Notes under the pieces: model-generated
What the model saw: the letters and a program-made list of their open reading frames with translations, nothing else
The model's database searches: none
What the model was told of the DNA's origin: nothing
Made by a program: the position numbers and the translations under genes
NCBI GenBank assembly: GCA_041658205.1
Contig: JBBAAO010000002.1
Location: 248,001 to 312,000, forward strand
Length of the DNA stretch: 64,000 bases
Source of the DNA: Bacteroidota bacterium
GTDB taxonomy: Bacteria > Bacteroidota > Ignavibacteria > UBA10030 > UBA8401
Reading direction: 5' to 3'
Shown: in pieces, positions 9,509-17,467 of the stretch
Layout of the letters: every line of letters begins with the position of its first letter
Numbering within the stretch: position 1 is the stretch's first letter

Positions 9509-10264
9509 ATGGCAGTTGCCATTTGTCTTTTGGGATTTGGAATTTCCCTTCAGGGTTGTTTTATTCTCCGTCCCTTTGCCGGAGCGAACATTGATATTGA
9601 GCAGTTGCAAAAAGCACGCGAAGCAAAAGTACTGGAAATCCGACGGGATGGAGCGAAAAGACTATCACAGCGATTAACGAAAGGCGACTCTATCAGCAAT
9701 GCTGATCTCTCATTTTATTTTTCCGAAGCGCTCCTGAATAAAGCTGCATCACAATTGGATTCGACAACCGGCTGGCTCGATTCTCTCACATCCTACTCCA
9801 TTAGAAATATCCGCGTTAAATTATATCATGGCTCAGCCATTGCCACTATTTCTCTTGCAGCCTTTAATCACGAGTACGATGTTGATGTCAATTTGTTGAT
9901 GGATTGTATTCTTGCATTCAAAATAGATAGCGGAAAATTTTTTGCAACATTGGAGCCGTTTAATGTTGTCCCCAATGTGAAAGCAAGTGGAATGATTGCA
10001 TCGCTCGAAGGAATCATTCAAGATATCGTTACCATGAAGCTTTCCACACTCAGCGACAATCTTCCTCCGATTCAATTTCCTGTCGATTTCAACAATCAAT
10101 TTCCTGTTCAAGGTAACAGCGTGCAGGTACGGACAGGGATGAACATGAATATCACCACTTCGGCGCAGACCTTAAAATATTTTCTCGTGTTGAAAGAAGT
10201 TCTAATTTTTAAAGAAAAATTATTTCTTGCGATGAATGTGAAGAAAGTGGGGGTGGGAAAATGA
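9509..10264 (+). CDS. Lipoprotein of unknown function
   Basis: 251 residues. The ATG at 9509 gives MAVAICLLGFGISLQGC, a signal peptide with a lipobox (L-Q-G-C, Cys17). An in-frame ATG at 9281 exists but lies before the msrA terminator and would put 76 unlikely residues ahead of the lipoprotein signal, so I reject it; no clear ribosome-binding site precedes 9509. The mature part starts with a charged helix and continues with beta-strand-forming sequence (NIRVKLYHGSAIATISLAAF). The stop overlaps the ATG of the next gene (ATGA), so the two lipoproteins are translationally coupled. I do not recognise a family. Confidence 0.7.
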   Translation: MAVAICLLGFGISLQGCFILRPFAGANIDIEQLQKAREAKVLEIRRDGAKRLSQRLTKGDSISNADLSFYFSEALLNKAASQLDSTTGWLDSLTSYSIRNIRVKLYHGSAIATISLAAFNHEYDVDVNLLMDCILAFKIDSGKFFATLEPFNVVPNVKASGMIASLEGIIQDIVTMKLSTLSDNLPPIQFPVDFNNQFPVQGNSVQVRTGMNMNITTSAQTLKYFLVLKEVLIFKEKLFLAMNVKKVGVGK

Positions 10265-11115
10265 AAGCAACTTTGGTAAAACATTCTTCGTTCTTTTTGT
10301 TATCATTGTTCGTCATGGGGTGCGGATCATCGATGGATATTCCCTCGAAAGAAGAATCTCAAGCAAATATTGCACAGTACAAGCTTCAATTAGATACGCT
10401 TGATGCGGTAATCACTGAAAAAACCGCAGGGCTTCCAAAAGGACACGATCTAATTTCTCGAACCAGATCATTAGCTATCAATACACTGTTAGCACGCGTT
10501 GTGAATCGTTCTCTAGCGGATATTCATATAGATTTCCTTGCGACCCGTCCATTATGGAAAGAGGAAAAATCGGTAATGGGTATTGGCTATACAAATTATG
10601 TGGATGTCGATACCGGAAAATTGGACATCGATTTGAAAAAATTCTCTTTTAGTAACTTTACCAACAATATTATCAACGCCGAAATCGAAATTGAAGGGAC
10701 GGGAACGGTAAAAGTTTCCGGAACGTATACCGGCGTTTCAACAAGTTCTTCTCCCCAAATTCATTTTTACCTTGACGAGCAGATTCAATTTGTGGTTACG
10801 ACAGCGGATTCTGATTTTATCCGCTTAAACCCGGTACCGAAAACCGTTCTGTTAAAAACCAAAATTACCATCAATTTGCTCGGTTGGAACATTCCGTATT
10901 ATAAAGAGATTCCATTACAAACAACTGATCTGGTCAAACCAGTGTTTATTCCTTCCGCGTTACGATCAGAAATTGTTTTTCCCATTCCCGCATCACAATA
11001 TGGCGATCAGCGATTGGAATTTGTAAAACGATATTTGCGATTCAATAAATCTGCAGTGAGGGCGAACGATAATGTGCTGGAGTATCGCAGCAATATTGAT
11101 TTTGAAAAGGAGTAA
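10261..11115 (+). CDS. Lipoprotein of unknown function
   Basis: 284 residues with a signal peptide and lipobox FVMGC (Cys21). After a helical stretch (residues 30-80) the protein is mostly predicted beta strand, with a repeated pattern of alternating polar/hydrophobic residues (residues 110-220). It overlaps the preceding lipoprotein gene by four bases and is followed after 2 bp by the next gene, so the three form one operon. The general build resembles its upstream neighbour (helix, then strands), hinting at paired membrane-associated proteins, but no family could be named. Confidence 0.75.
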   Translation: MKATLVKHSSFFLLSLFVMGCGSSMDIPSKEESQANIAQYKLQLDTLDAVITEKTAGLPKGHDLISRTRSLAINTLLARVVNRSLADIHIDFLATRPLWKEEKSVMGIGYTNYVDVDTGKLDIDLKKFSFSNFTNNIINAEIEIEGTGTVKVSGTYTGVSTSSSPQIHFYLDEQIQFVVTTADSDFIRLNPVPKTVLLKTKITINLLGWNIPYYKEIPLQTTDLVKPVFIPSALRSEIVFPIPASQYGDQRLEFVKRYLRFNKSAVRANDNVLEYRSNIDFEKE

Positions 11116-11117
11116 GT

Positions 11118-11729
11118 GTGAAAATAATTACACTCTGTTTTCTTGTATCAGCAATGTTGGCAGCCCAGCAACAAGCAGAAGTCAAATCGTGGCTTGTTGA
11201 TCCATCATATACAAAAAATCAGGTGTATGTTGTGAACGTTGGAAAAAGTCAATACGAAGCATTGCTCAAATCTCTGGCCGGATTAGCTGATAAAATAACA
11301 TCGTCGCAATCAGAGATTCAACCTGAATCGATGGTGTCACCTAAATCAACCTTTACATACTCATTCGGTAACGTAAATATTTCGTTCATGCGAAAATCAT
11401 TTGGTGAAACGATAAAGAAAAGAGATACGCTCGAAGTAAAAACCATGGTGTCATTTTATGGAAAGCTCCAGTATAATAAAAAAGGAAAAAAATGTTTTAT
11501 TAACATCGGAAGTGAATTCATTGATATCGCCAACGATGAAACATTCAACGCATCTGCGTACGACTCGCAAACAACAGGAGAGCAATCATTATCATATGGA
11601 TTTAGGAATATGATCCTTTCGGATCTTCTTGCAGAACTTGAACAAGAAGGCGTACACATTGAATTCAAAACAGAGTATGATGTGACATATGCTCTTGCCA
11701 CCTATCCATTAACAAAATTATTGCGATAA
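11118..11729 (+). CDS. Secreted protein of unknown function
   Basis: 203 residues starting at a GTG (11118) preceded by AAAAGGAGT, a good ribosome-binding site. Residues 1-16 (MKIITLCFLVSAMLAA) form a signal peptide without a lipobox Cys, so the product is probably periplasmic or surface exposed. The rest is mixed alpha/beta with no Cys in a catalytic arrangement that I can see. It sits 2 bp after the second lipoprotein gene and 2 bp before osmC-like, so it belongs to the same tight operon. Function unknown. Confidence 0.75.
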   Translation: MKIITLCFLVSAMLAAQQQAEVKSWLVDPSYTKNQVYVVNVGKSQYEALLKSLAGLADKITSSQSEIQPESMVSPKSTFTYSFGNVNISFMRKSFGETIKKRDTLEVKTMVSFYGKLQYNKKGKKCFINIGSEFIDIANDETFNASAYDSQTTGEQSLSYGFRNMILSDLLAELEQEGVHIEFKTEYDVTYALATYPLTKLLR

Positions 11730-11731
11730 TT

Positions 11732-12148
11732 ATGGTCCCAATTTCCATCGTCTATCAAGGTCAATTACGCTGCACTGCCAAACACGACAACAGCGGAACA
11801 CACTTCATTACGGATGCACCGAAGGATAATTTCGGGAAAGGAGAGAGTTTTTCCCCTACCGATTTGGTTGCCACTGCTCTCGGCAGCTGCATGATCACTA
11901 CAATGGGAATTTTTGCACAGAAAGAGCAAATGAATGTGAATCTTGACAAAACAACGCTTGCAATTGAAAAGCATATGAGTGTAAACACCCCCCGCCGCAT
12001 TGCGAAATTGGTCGTAGTGTTTGGATTCCCCGCCGGTATACCTGTCCAATATAGAGCGCGATTAAAAGAGATTGGTGATCATTGTCCTGTGGCTAAAAGT
12101 CTGCATCCGGATATTCAATTACAGATAACATATGGTTATCCGGACTGA
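11732..12148 (+). CDS. OsmC/Ohr-family protein
   Basis: 138 residues. OsmC-type proteins reduce organic hydroperoxides with a pair of cysteines. The two expected cysteines are present: Cys53 in ALGSCM and Cys118 in GDHCPV, with the upstream conserved SPTDLVATALG. Length is normal for the YhfA/OsmC group. It lies 2 bp after the secreted-protein gene; with msrA upstream it gives this block an oxidative-damage theme. A second OsmC of a different subgroup lies at 52640. Confidence 0.92.
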   Translation: MVPISIVYQGQLRCTAKHDNSGTHFITDAPKDNFGKGESFSPTDLVATALGSCMITTMGIFAQKEQMNVNLDKTTLAIEKHMSVNTPRRIAKLVVVFGFPAGIPVQYRARLKEIGDHCPVAKSLHPDIQLQITYGYPD

Positions 12149-12257
12149 ATTGAGAGTGGTCGAAAGATTCATAAGATTTCTACTGTCCTTTTCTCCTAAA
12201 AATCTTATATTTCCACAGTTCAATACCGACCAGAAAAAAACAGTTAGGGAATGTATG

Positions 12258-12740
12258 ATGAAAAATCGATTGGTACAAAGCACCGTTGCAATCACACTAT
12301 TTTTGTTAGCCGGCTGCGGTCTTGGTGCTCCGGATTCGTTCATGCAAATGAACAGACAATATTGGGAATCGATGGAAATTAAATCGAATGTGAAATATGA
12401 AGATGCATGGCAGCGCGTTATCTACATTATCACCAAGAAATTTGAACTGGAAATGATATCCAAAGAAGACGGTTACGTTCGTTCATCGTACGGACAATCC
12501 TATTTTACCGAAGATCTTCAAAATGAACGATATCAGATTCGTATCGTTGCAAAATTCACTCCGGACAGAAAAAAAATCGAATTCAAGATAGAATCACGCA
12601 TGTGGGATGGAAAGATCTGGCATAACGGTTCCGATGTACGTGTTGCCGCAAACATGCGGAAAGATTTTCTGAATTCGCTGGGAGAGCCGCAAGGGAAAAA
12701 ATTAACGGCTCCATCAGCGGATTCTCTTCAAATTCAATAA
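12258..12740 (+). CDS. Small lipoprotein of unknown function
   Basis: 160 residues. ATG codons at 12255 and 12258 lead into MKNRLVQSTVAITLFLLAGC, a signal peptide with lipobox LAGC. A longer reading frame starting at 12132 overlaps the OsmC gene and has no signal, so it is rejected. The mature part begins near MNRQYWESMEIK and has a strand-rich middle (YQIRIVAKFTPDRKKIEFKI). It follows OsmC by about 110 bp on the same strand. No family recognised. The following 212 bp (12741-12952) show no gene. Confidence 0.7.
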   Translation: MKNRLVQSTVAITLFLLAGCGLGAPDSFMQMNRQYWESMEIKSNVKYEDAWQRVIYIITKKFELEMISKEDGYVRSSYGQSYFTEDLQNERYQIRIVAKFTPDRKKIEFKIESRMWDGKIWHNGSDVRVAANMRKDFLNSLGEPQGKKLTAPSADSLQIQ

Positions 12741-12952
12741 ACGTATAAACGGTATTATCCTGCTTCTCTATTCAGACGCTCAGCATCTTGCCTCCTTGTC
12801 TGAAAAAATATCGTAAAGGATGAGGTACGGCAATCAATTTCCTCAATGCTTAGATGCACACAATATCGCTCGTGGAAAAATCCAATGATTCCGTTGCTAT
12901 TCTGTAGGTCATCACATATCATTTTTTTCTCTTCTCCAAGAAAGGTCGTGCA

Positions 12953-14521
12953 ATGAAATACACAACACGTATTGCTTTGATAATTTTTTTCTTCCAATTC
13001 ACCGTTGCGCAGGAAAAAGTTGACAGTGCTATGATGGCAAATATCCGCGCTGAAGGGTGGGATCGGTCTCAAGTAAAAGATATTCTGTGGTATATTTCGG
13101 ACGTGTATGGTCCTCGCCTCGCCGGTTCTCCGCAATATGCAGCAGCCGCTAATTGGGCTGTAGGAAAAATGAAGGATATCGGACTCCAAAACGCTCATCT
13201 TGAACAATGGGGACCGTTTGGCAAAAGCTGGGAATTAAAAAAATACTCTGCCACCATGATTGGAAGACAGGTTCAACCGTTGATATCGTATCCGAAAGCA
13301 TGGTCGCCAGGATTAAAGGGACGCATTGAAGCCGAAGTTGTTTTTCTAGATGTTGATTCATTGAATCAACTCAACGCTTATAAGGGAAAATTAAAAGGAA
13401 AGTTCATTCTCCTTTCAAAACCAGGCATGGTAAACGCATACTGGAAGCCACTTGCTGCACGAGAAGAGGATTCTTCGCTGCTAGAAATGGCAAATGCTGA
13501 TGCACCGCGCGCAAGGGGAAGAAGAAATTTCCAACCGTCTGACGCAGCACGAAAAGCTTCTTTGCTGACGTATGAAAAATGGCAAATGGTAATGAAAGAA
13601 AATGTTGCCGCTGTCCTTACAGCTTCCTATTCCACACGCAATCAAGGAGGAAGTGTAGGAGTGCAACAAGCATATGTGCCGAATCATCCCGACACCGTAT
13701 TCGGTTCTCCGTTCAGGGTTTCGGCACAAAGCAGTAAAGCGCCGAACATTCCTCCGCAAATTGAAGTGGGTGCAGAACATTATAACCGTCTGGTTCGTCT
13801 TGCTCAAAAAGGTGAAAAGGTGAAGCTCGCCATTGAATTGGAAGTGGCAATGTCATCAAAAGATGAAGATTCGTACAATATCGTCGGCGAAATTCCCGGA
13901 GACGATCTGAAAGATGAAGTAGTGATAATTGGAGCGCATTTTGATTCGTGGCACGGTGGAACAGGGGCAACGGATAACGGAACGGGATCAGCCGTCTGTT
14001 TGGAGGCGATGAGAATATTAAAAGCCATCGACGCAAAACCGCGACGAACAATCCGGATAGGATTATGGGGTGCAGAAGAACAGGGACTGCTCGGCTCGGC
14101 AGCATATGTAAAACAGCATTTCGGAACTCGAGATTCAGTAAAACCGGATGCAGAAAAAGTTGCTGCCTATTTCAACAATGACAATGGTAGTGGAAAAGTA
14201 CGTGGCGTCTTTATGCAGGGGAATGAATCGGTCCGACCAATCTTCCGGTCGTGGCTCGCACCGTTCAAAGATATGGGTGTGTCGACGCTGACGTTGCAAA
14301 ACACCGGCGGGACAGATCATCTTTCGTTTGATGCAGTCGGTATTCCGGGATTTCAATTTATTCAGGATCCAATTGAATATGATACCCGAACGCACCATAC
14401 CACAATGGATCTGTTCGATCGCGCACAAGAAGACGATCTGAAACAGGCGGCAATTTTAATGGCAGCGTTTGCGTATGATGCGGCAATGCACAATGAAAAA
14501 CTTCCGCACAAAAATAAGTAA
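12953..14521 (+). CDS. Secreted M28-family zinc aminopeptidase
   Basis: 522 residues, signal peptide 1-19 (ends TVAQ). Hydrolyses N-terminal residues from peptides outside the cytoplasm. The co-catalytic zinc ligands of family M28 can be placed: His329 (GAHFDSWH), bridging Asp341 (ATDNG), Glu375/Glu376 (WGAEEQG), Asp410 (NNDNGSG) and His456 (GGTDHLSFD). Between about residues 120 and 290 lies a PA-like insertion, usual in long secreted members. The gene ends with a terminator at 14552. It stands alone; a role in peptide scavenging is inferred. Confidence 0.93.
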   Translation: MKYTTRIALIIFFFQFTVAQEKVDSAMMANIRAEGWDRSQVKDILWYISDVYGPRLAGSPQYAAAANWAVGKMKDIGLQNAHLEQWGPFGKSWELKKYSATMIGRQVQPLISYPKAWSPGLKGRIEAEVVFLDVDSLNQLNAYKGKLKGKFILLSKPGMVNAYWKPLAAREEDSSLLEMANADAPRARGRRNFQPSDAARKASLLTYEKWQMVMKENVAAVLTASYSTRNQGGSVGVQQAYVPNHPDTVFGSPFRVSAQSSKAPNIPPQIEVGAEHYNRLVRLAQKGEKVKLAIELEVAMSSKDEDSYNIVGEIPGDDLKDEVVIIGAHFDSWHGGTGATDNGTGSAVCLEAMRILKAIDAKPRRTIRIGLWGAEEQGLLGSAAYVKQHFGTRDSVKPDAEKVAAYFNNDNGSGKVRGVFMQGNESVRPIFRSWLAPFKDMGVSTLTLQNTGGTDHLSFDAVGIPGFQFIQDPIEYDTRTHHTTMDLFDRAQEDDLKQAAILMAAFAYDAAMHNEKLPHKNK

Positions 14522-14551
14522 TTTTTTAACGATTCGATCCAATAACATTCA

Positions 14552-14586
14552 CCTTGCGGCGGCAAAAAAACCTCGCAAGGTTTTTT
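14552..14586 (+). terminator. Rho-independent terminator after the M28 peptidase
   Basis: CCTTGCG (14552-14558) pairs with CGCAAGG (14574-14580), followed by six T (14581-14586). It ends 4 bp before the ATG of the next gene, so that gene either has its own promoter within this short stretch or is expressed by read-through. Confidence 0.8.
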
Positions 14587-14590
14587 GCTT

Positions 14591-15061
14591 ATGGTTACTC
14601 TTATTTCCGCAACAACTCCTGAACAGATAGAAACGATTCGCTTGTTATTTGTTGAATATCAGCAGTGGCTTAATTTTTCTCTCTGCTTCCAAGGATTCGA
14701 TCAGGAACTCGCAACACTTCCCGGAAAATATTCTCTGCCGAACGGACGATTATATCTAGCGGAATATGATGGAGCCATTGCAGGTTGCATCGCATTGCGA
14801 CCGATAGAAGATGGAATCTGTGAAATGAAACGCTTATTTGTACGGGAAGAATTTAGGGGAAAAGGGCTCGGGAAAATTCTTACAGAAAAAATTCTTGCCG
14901 AAGCCAAAGTGTTGGGTTACCACACCATGAGATTGGATACGCTGCAAAGGATGGAAACGGCACAGTCTCTTTATAAAAAACTTGGCTTTATTGTTATTCC
15001 GGCGTACTACAATAATCCGATGGATGAAGTAGTGTATATGGAGAAAAAGCTTTCTCTATAA
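14591..15061 (+). CDS. GNAT-family N-acetyltransferase
   Basis: 156 residues. Transfers an acetyl group from acetyl-CoA to an amine of unknown identity. The acetyl-CoA-binding motif is RGKGLG in motif A, preceded by MKRLFVREEF and followed by AQSLYKKLGF, the usual motif B. An in-frame TTG at 14585 lies inside the terminator T-run, so ATG 14591 is chosen. It is most like the PA4866/YncA-type group with the EMKRLFV signature, but the substrate cannot be given. A second, unrelated GNAT gene is at 26635. Confidence 0.9.
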   Translation: MVTLISATTPEQIETIRLLFVEYQQWLNFSLCFQGFDQELATLPGKYSLPNGRLYLAEYDGAIAGCIALRPIEDGICEMKRLFVREEFRGKGLGKILTEKILAEAKVLGYHTMRLDTLQRMETAQSLYKKLGFIVIPAYYNNPMDEVVYMEKKLSL

Positions 15062-15217
15062 TACTTACAATGTGCAAAAACTGACTATCGGTACGCTCAC
15101 TCCAAATTTTTATACTTTCTTTATATAATTTCCTCCTTGTTTTTTTTATAATACAACGAATTTTTCCAAGTAGTGGAAAGTGTTGTTCATTTCAGAATAT
15201 TCATCGCGCAGATATTT

Positions 15218-17080
15218 ATGTTCAATCAGCAATTCATCGCAACATTACTGCTCAATTTTTTGGTCATCGGTACATTCGCTTATTTACTGACCAAAAAAGA
15301 TCTGCTCTCGTATTTTTCGGGAGGTAAATGGTGGCTTACATGGCTTTCCATCGGCATTATTACATTGATGGATGAGCTAACTTCGATTTTTTATGCTCCG
15401 AGCGAAGCTTTTCGTGTGATCGGTCTGAATGCCATTGCATTCCTCATTCTTACGTCAATTCTCATTCGTTTTCTTTCACTCCGCATGATCGAAATTGCAG
15501 AAATCTTGGAGGTGAATGGCATTCGCGGTGGAGGTGTCTATTCTTTTTCTTATCTCGTACTTGGTCCGACCGTATCATTTATTGCCGTCTCTTCCATTAT
15601 TGTTGATTACGTTCTCACAGCATGTCTCTCCACGGTGAGCGCCATCGAAAACGGCATGGCATTTTTTCCTGTCTCCGACTCAGCAAAATTCATTCTTGAA
15701 GTCGGGGTTGTGTGGCTAATTGCAGGATTGAATATTCTTGGAATAAAAGAGAATGCAAAATTCACATTCGGAATTTTTATTGTTGCGGCAGTGATTCTGA
15801 TGAATCTGCTTTTTGCAGGAATGTTTCACGCTGATATAGCTTCGGTAAAAACGATTGGAACGAGTTTTACCGATGTTATCGGTTCACTTGCAAGCGGAAA
15901 TTGGTTTAACGGTTATTTCTTTGTGGTCGTCGGGATTTCAAGTTGTATCCTTGCGTATTCCGGAATCGAATCCGTGGTGCAGACCGCAAGTTTGGTAAAA
16001 TCATGGAAAGAGATTAGAAAAGCGTACACGTTTCTTGCATGGACTGTCGGATTATTTACACCGATTCTTGCAGCGATTGTGTTATCATCAAAGATCAATA
16101 TTTCGCACCATGAAACCGATCTTATCACTCAATTTGCGAAACATGTTGCCGGTATTCCGTTTGGATATATCGTTGGAATTCTTGCCAGCGTTTTATTAAT
16201 GATGGCGGTGAACACCGCGTATGTAGCTTCCAGCGAATTGATGGAGCGCGTTGCGCATCATTATGGATTTCATTGGATCATCAAAACAAATAAACGTCAA
16301 TCGCTGTACAGAATTCATATAGGAAATGCGATTTTTTATTCGTTCATCATTTATTTGACCGGTGGAAATCAAATGATGCTTGCTGAGATGTATGCGATTG
16401 GTCTGCTGGCAAGCTTTACGATCAATATGGGAAGTTTACTGCTGTATCGGTATAAGATCGGAACAAAGGAATCGCTTGAGTATAATACTTCGCGCACCGG
16501 AACGCTGGTTATTTTTCTCATTATGCTCAGTTGTTTTCTCTTCTTGGGATATCACAAACCATACGGCACAATTATGTGGTCGTCCGTTACGGCAATTTTT
16601 CTTTTTGTCGGATTGAAGTACGCTGAAAAATGGGCGCCGGAGAAAAAAGAAGTTCAGCAGACCGATTCACCGCTGCAAATGGTATTTCATCTTGGAGAAA
16701 CTGATGCCGAAGAAGTCCATGTATATTTCCGACGTCCTAAAGAACATGGACATAGAATAGTGAATCAGGAGTCGGTGTATATCAGCCTCTACCATCCTCG
16801 TCAAAGAATTCCTGAAAAGATTGCGACGAACCATTTTAGATTTGCGTATCAAGGAAAAACATTGTTCCAGGCAATCACGGAGATATTGTACGCACTTGAA
16901 TATGAACTGCCGCATAAGAAAATCATCGTTCATCTTGGGTGGCCGACATCGTCGTGGTTAGATCGTCTTTCAACAGGTGTAATGATTTTTAGTCTTACTC
17001 ATTTGCCGAAACATTTTCCAAAATTACGTTTTGTCTTGGAATATATTCCAAAAGAAGAAACAGATACTAAGACACCTTAG
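15218..17080 (+). CDS. APC-superfamily amino-acid/polyamine-type permease with cytosolic C-terminal domain
   Basis: 620 residues from ATG 15218. An in-frame GTG at 15173 would add 15 residues. About twelve hydrophobic segments span residues 5-460 and include the APC hallmark near TM1-2 and GISSCILAYSGIE. The transport substrate is unknown. Unusually, the last ~150 residues (after APEKKEVQQ) are hydrophilic and look like a folded cytosolic domain rather than a tail. The gene is flanked by 150-bp and 226-bp spacers (the latter, 17081-17306, holds no gene and probably the kdp promoter), so it appears to be monocistronic. Confidence 0.85.
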   Translation: MFNQQFIATLLLNFLVIGTFAYLLTKKDLLSYFSGGKWWLTWLSIGIITLMDELTSIFYAPSEAFRVIGLNAIAFLILTSILIRFLSLRMIEIAEILEVNGIRGGGVYSFSYLVLGPTVSFIAVSSIIVDYVLTACLSTVSAIENGMAFFPVSDSAKFILEVGVVWLIAGLNILGIKENAKFTFGIFIVAAVILMNLLFAGMFHADIASVKTIGTSFTDVIGSLASGNWFNGYFFVVVGISSCILAYSGIESVVQTASLVKSWKEIRKAYTFLAWTVGLFTPILAAIVLSSKINISHHETDLITQFAKHVAGIPFGYIVGILASVLLMMAVNTAYVASSELMERVAHHYGFHWIIKTNKRQSLYRIHIGNAIFYSFIIYLTGGNQMMLAEMYAIGLLASFTINMGSLLLYRYKIGTKESLEYNTSRTGTLVIFLIMLSCFLFLGYHKPYGTIMWSSVTAIFLFVGLKYAEKWAPEKKEVQQTDSPLQMVFHLGETDAEEVHVYFRRPKEHGHRIVNQESVYISLYHPRQRIPEKIATNHFRFAYQGKTLFQAITEILYALEYELPHKKIIVHLGWPTSSWLDRLSTGVMIFSLTHLPKHFPKLRFVLEYIPKEETDTKTP

Positions 17081-17306
17081 AGATTAGTTTACCATAGGAA
17101 AGAATATTAGCTGCATCGATTAATTCTTAGAGATCGAGAAGGGTTCGTATATTATTTTTGTATAAAATCATATTCGTAATGCGAACATAGATTTTTTTTC
17201 TTTACAACATTTTTATATTTTCACTCCCTCTTTTTACTTCTTCCGTATTTCCTTTTTCAATCCGCTTTTCCAAATTGTTCCTGTCAACATTAGAAGGGAA
17301 CATATT

Positions 17307-17384
17307 ATGATCATCGGTTTAATTATCGCCGTGCTTCTGCTCTGCTATCTTACATACACGCTCATATATCCGGAGAAATTTTAA
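17307..17384 (+). CDS. kdpF: KdpF, small stabilising subunit of the potassium pump
   Basis: 25 codons starting at ATG 17307 after GAAGGGAACAT: MIIGLIIAVLLLCYLTYTLI then YPEKF and TAA. One transmembrane helix followed by the YPE(K/R)F end is exactly the build of KdpF, which sits with KdpABC in the inner membrane and stabilises it. It lies directly upstream of kdpA (84 bp), as in other kdp operons. Its size makes it easy to miss in automatic calls. Confidence 0.9.
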   Translation: MIIGLIIAVLLLCYLTYTLIYPEKF

Positions 17385-17437
17385 CGGGTGGCAGTCCGGT
17401 GTTTTGCAAAGCAATGCTTTTGACAAACACCGACCCG
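17385..17437 (+). promoter_or_regulatory. Stem-loop between kdpF and kdpA
   Basis: Starting one base after the kdpF stop, CGGGT (17385-17389) pairs with ACCCG (17433-17437), and inside it GGTGTTT...CAAAGC (17398-17412) pairs with GCTTTTG..AAACACC (17416-17431). There is no T-run, so it is not a simple terminator; it may stabilise or process the mRNA or set the kdpF:kdpA ratio. Confidence 0.6.
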
Positions 17438-17467
17438 CTGATTGAATAAAAAAGAAGGAAGGTTACT

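Noticed and set aside
17081..17306. A riboswitch controlling kdp
   Set aside because: I looked for conserved pairing upstream of kdpF and saw no convincing c-di-AMP-type structure.
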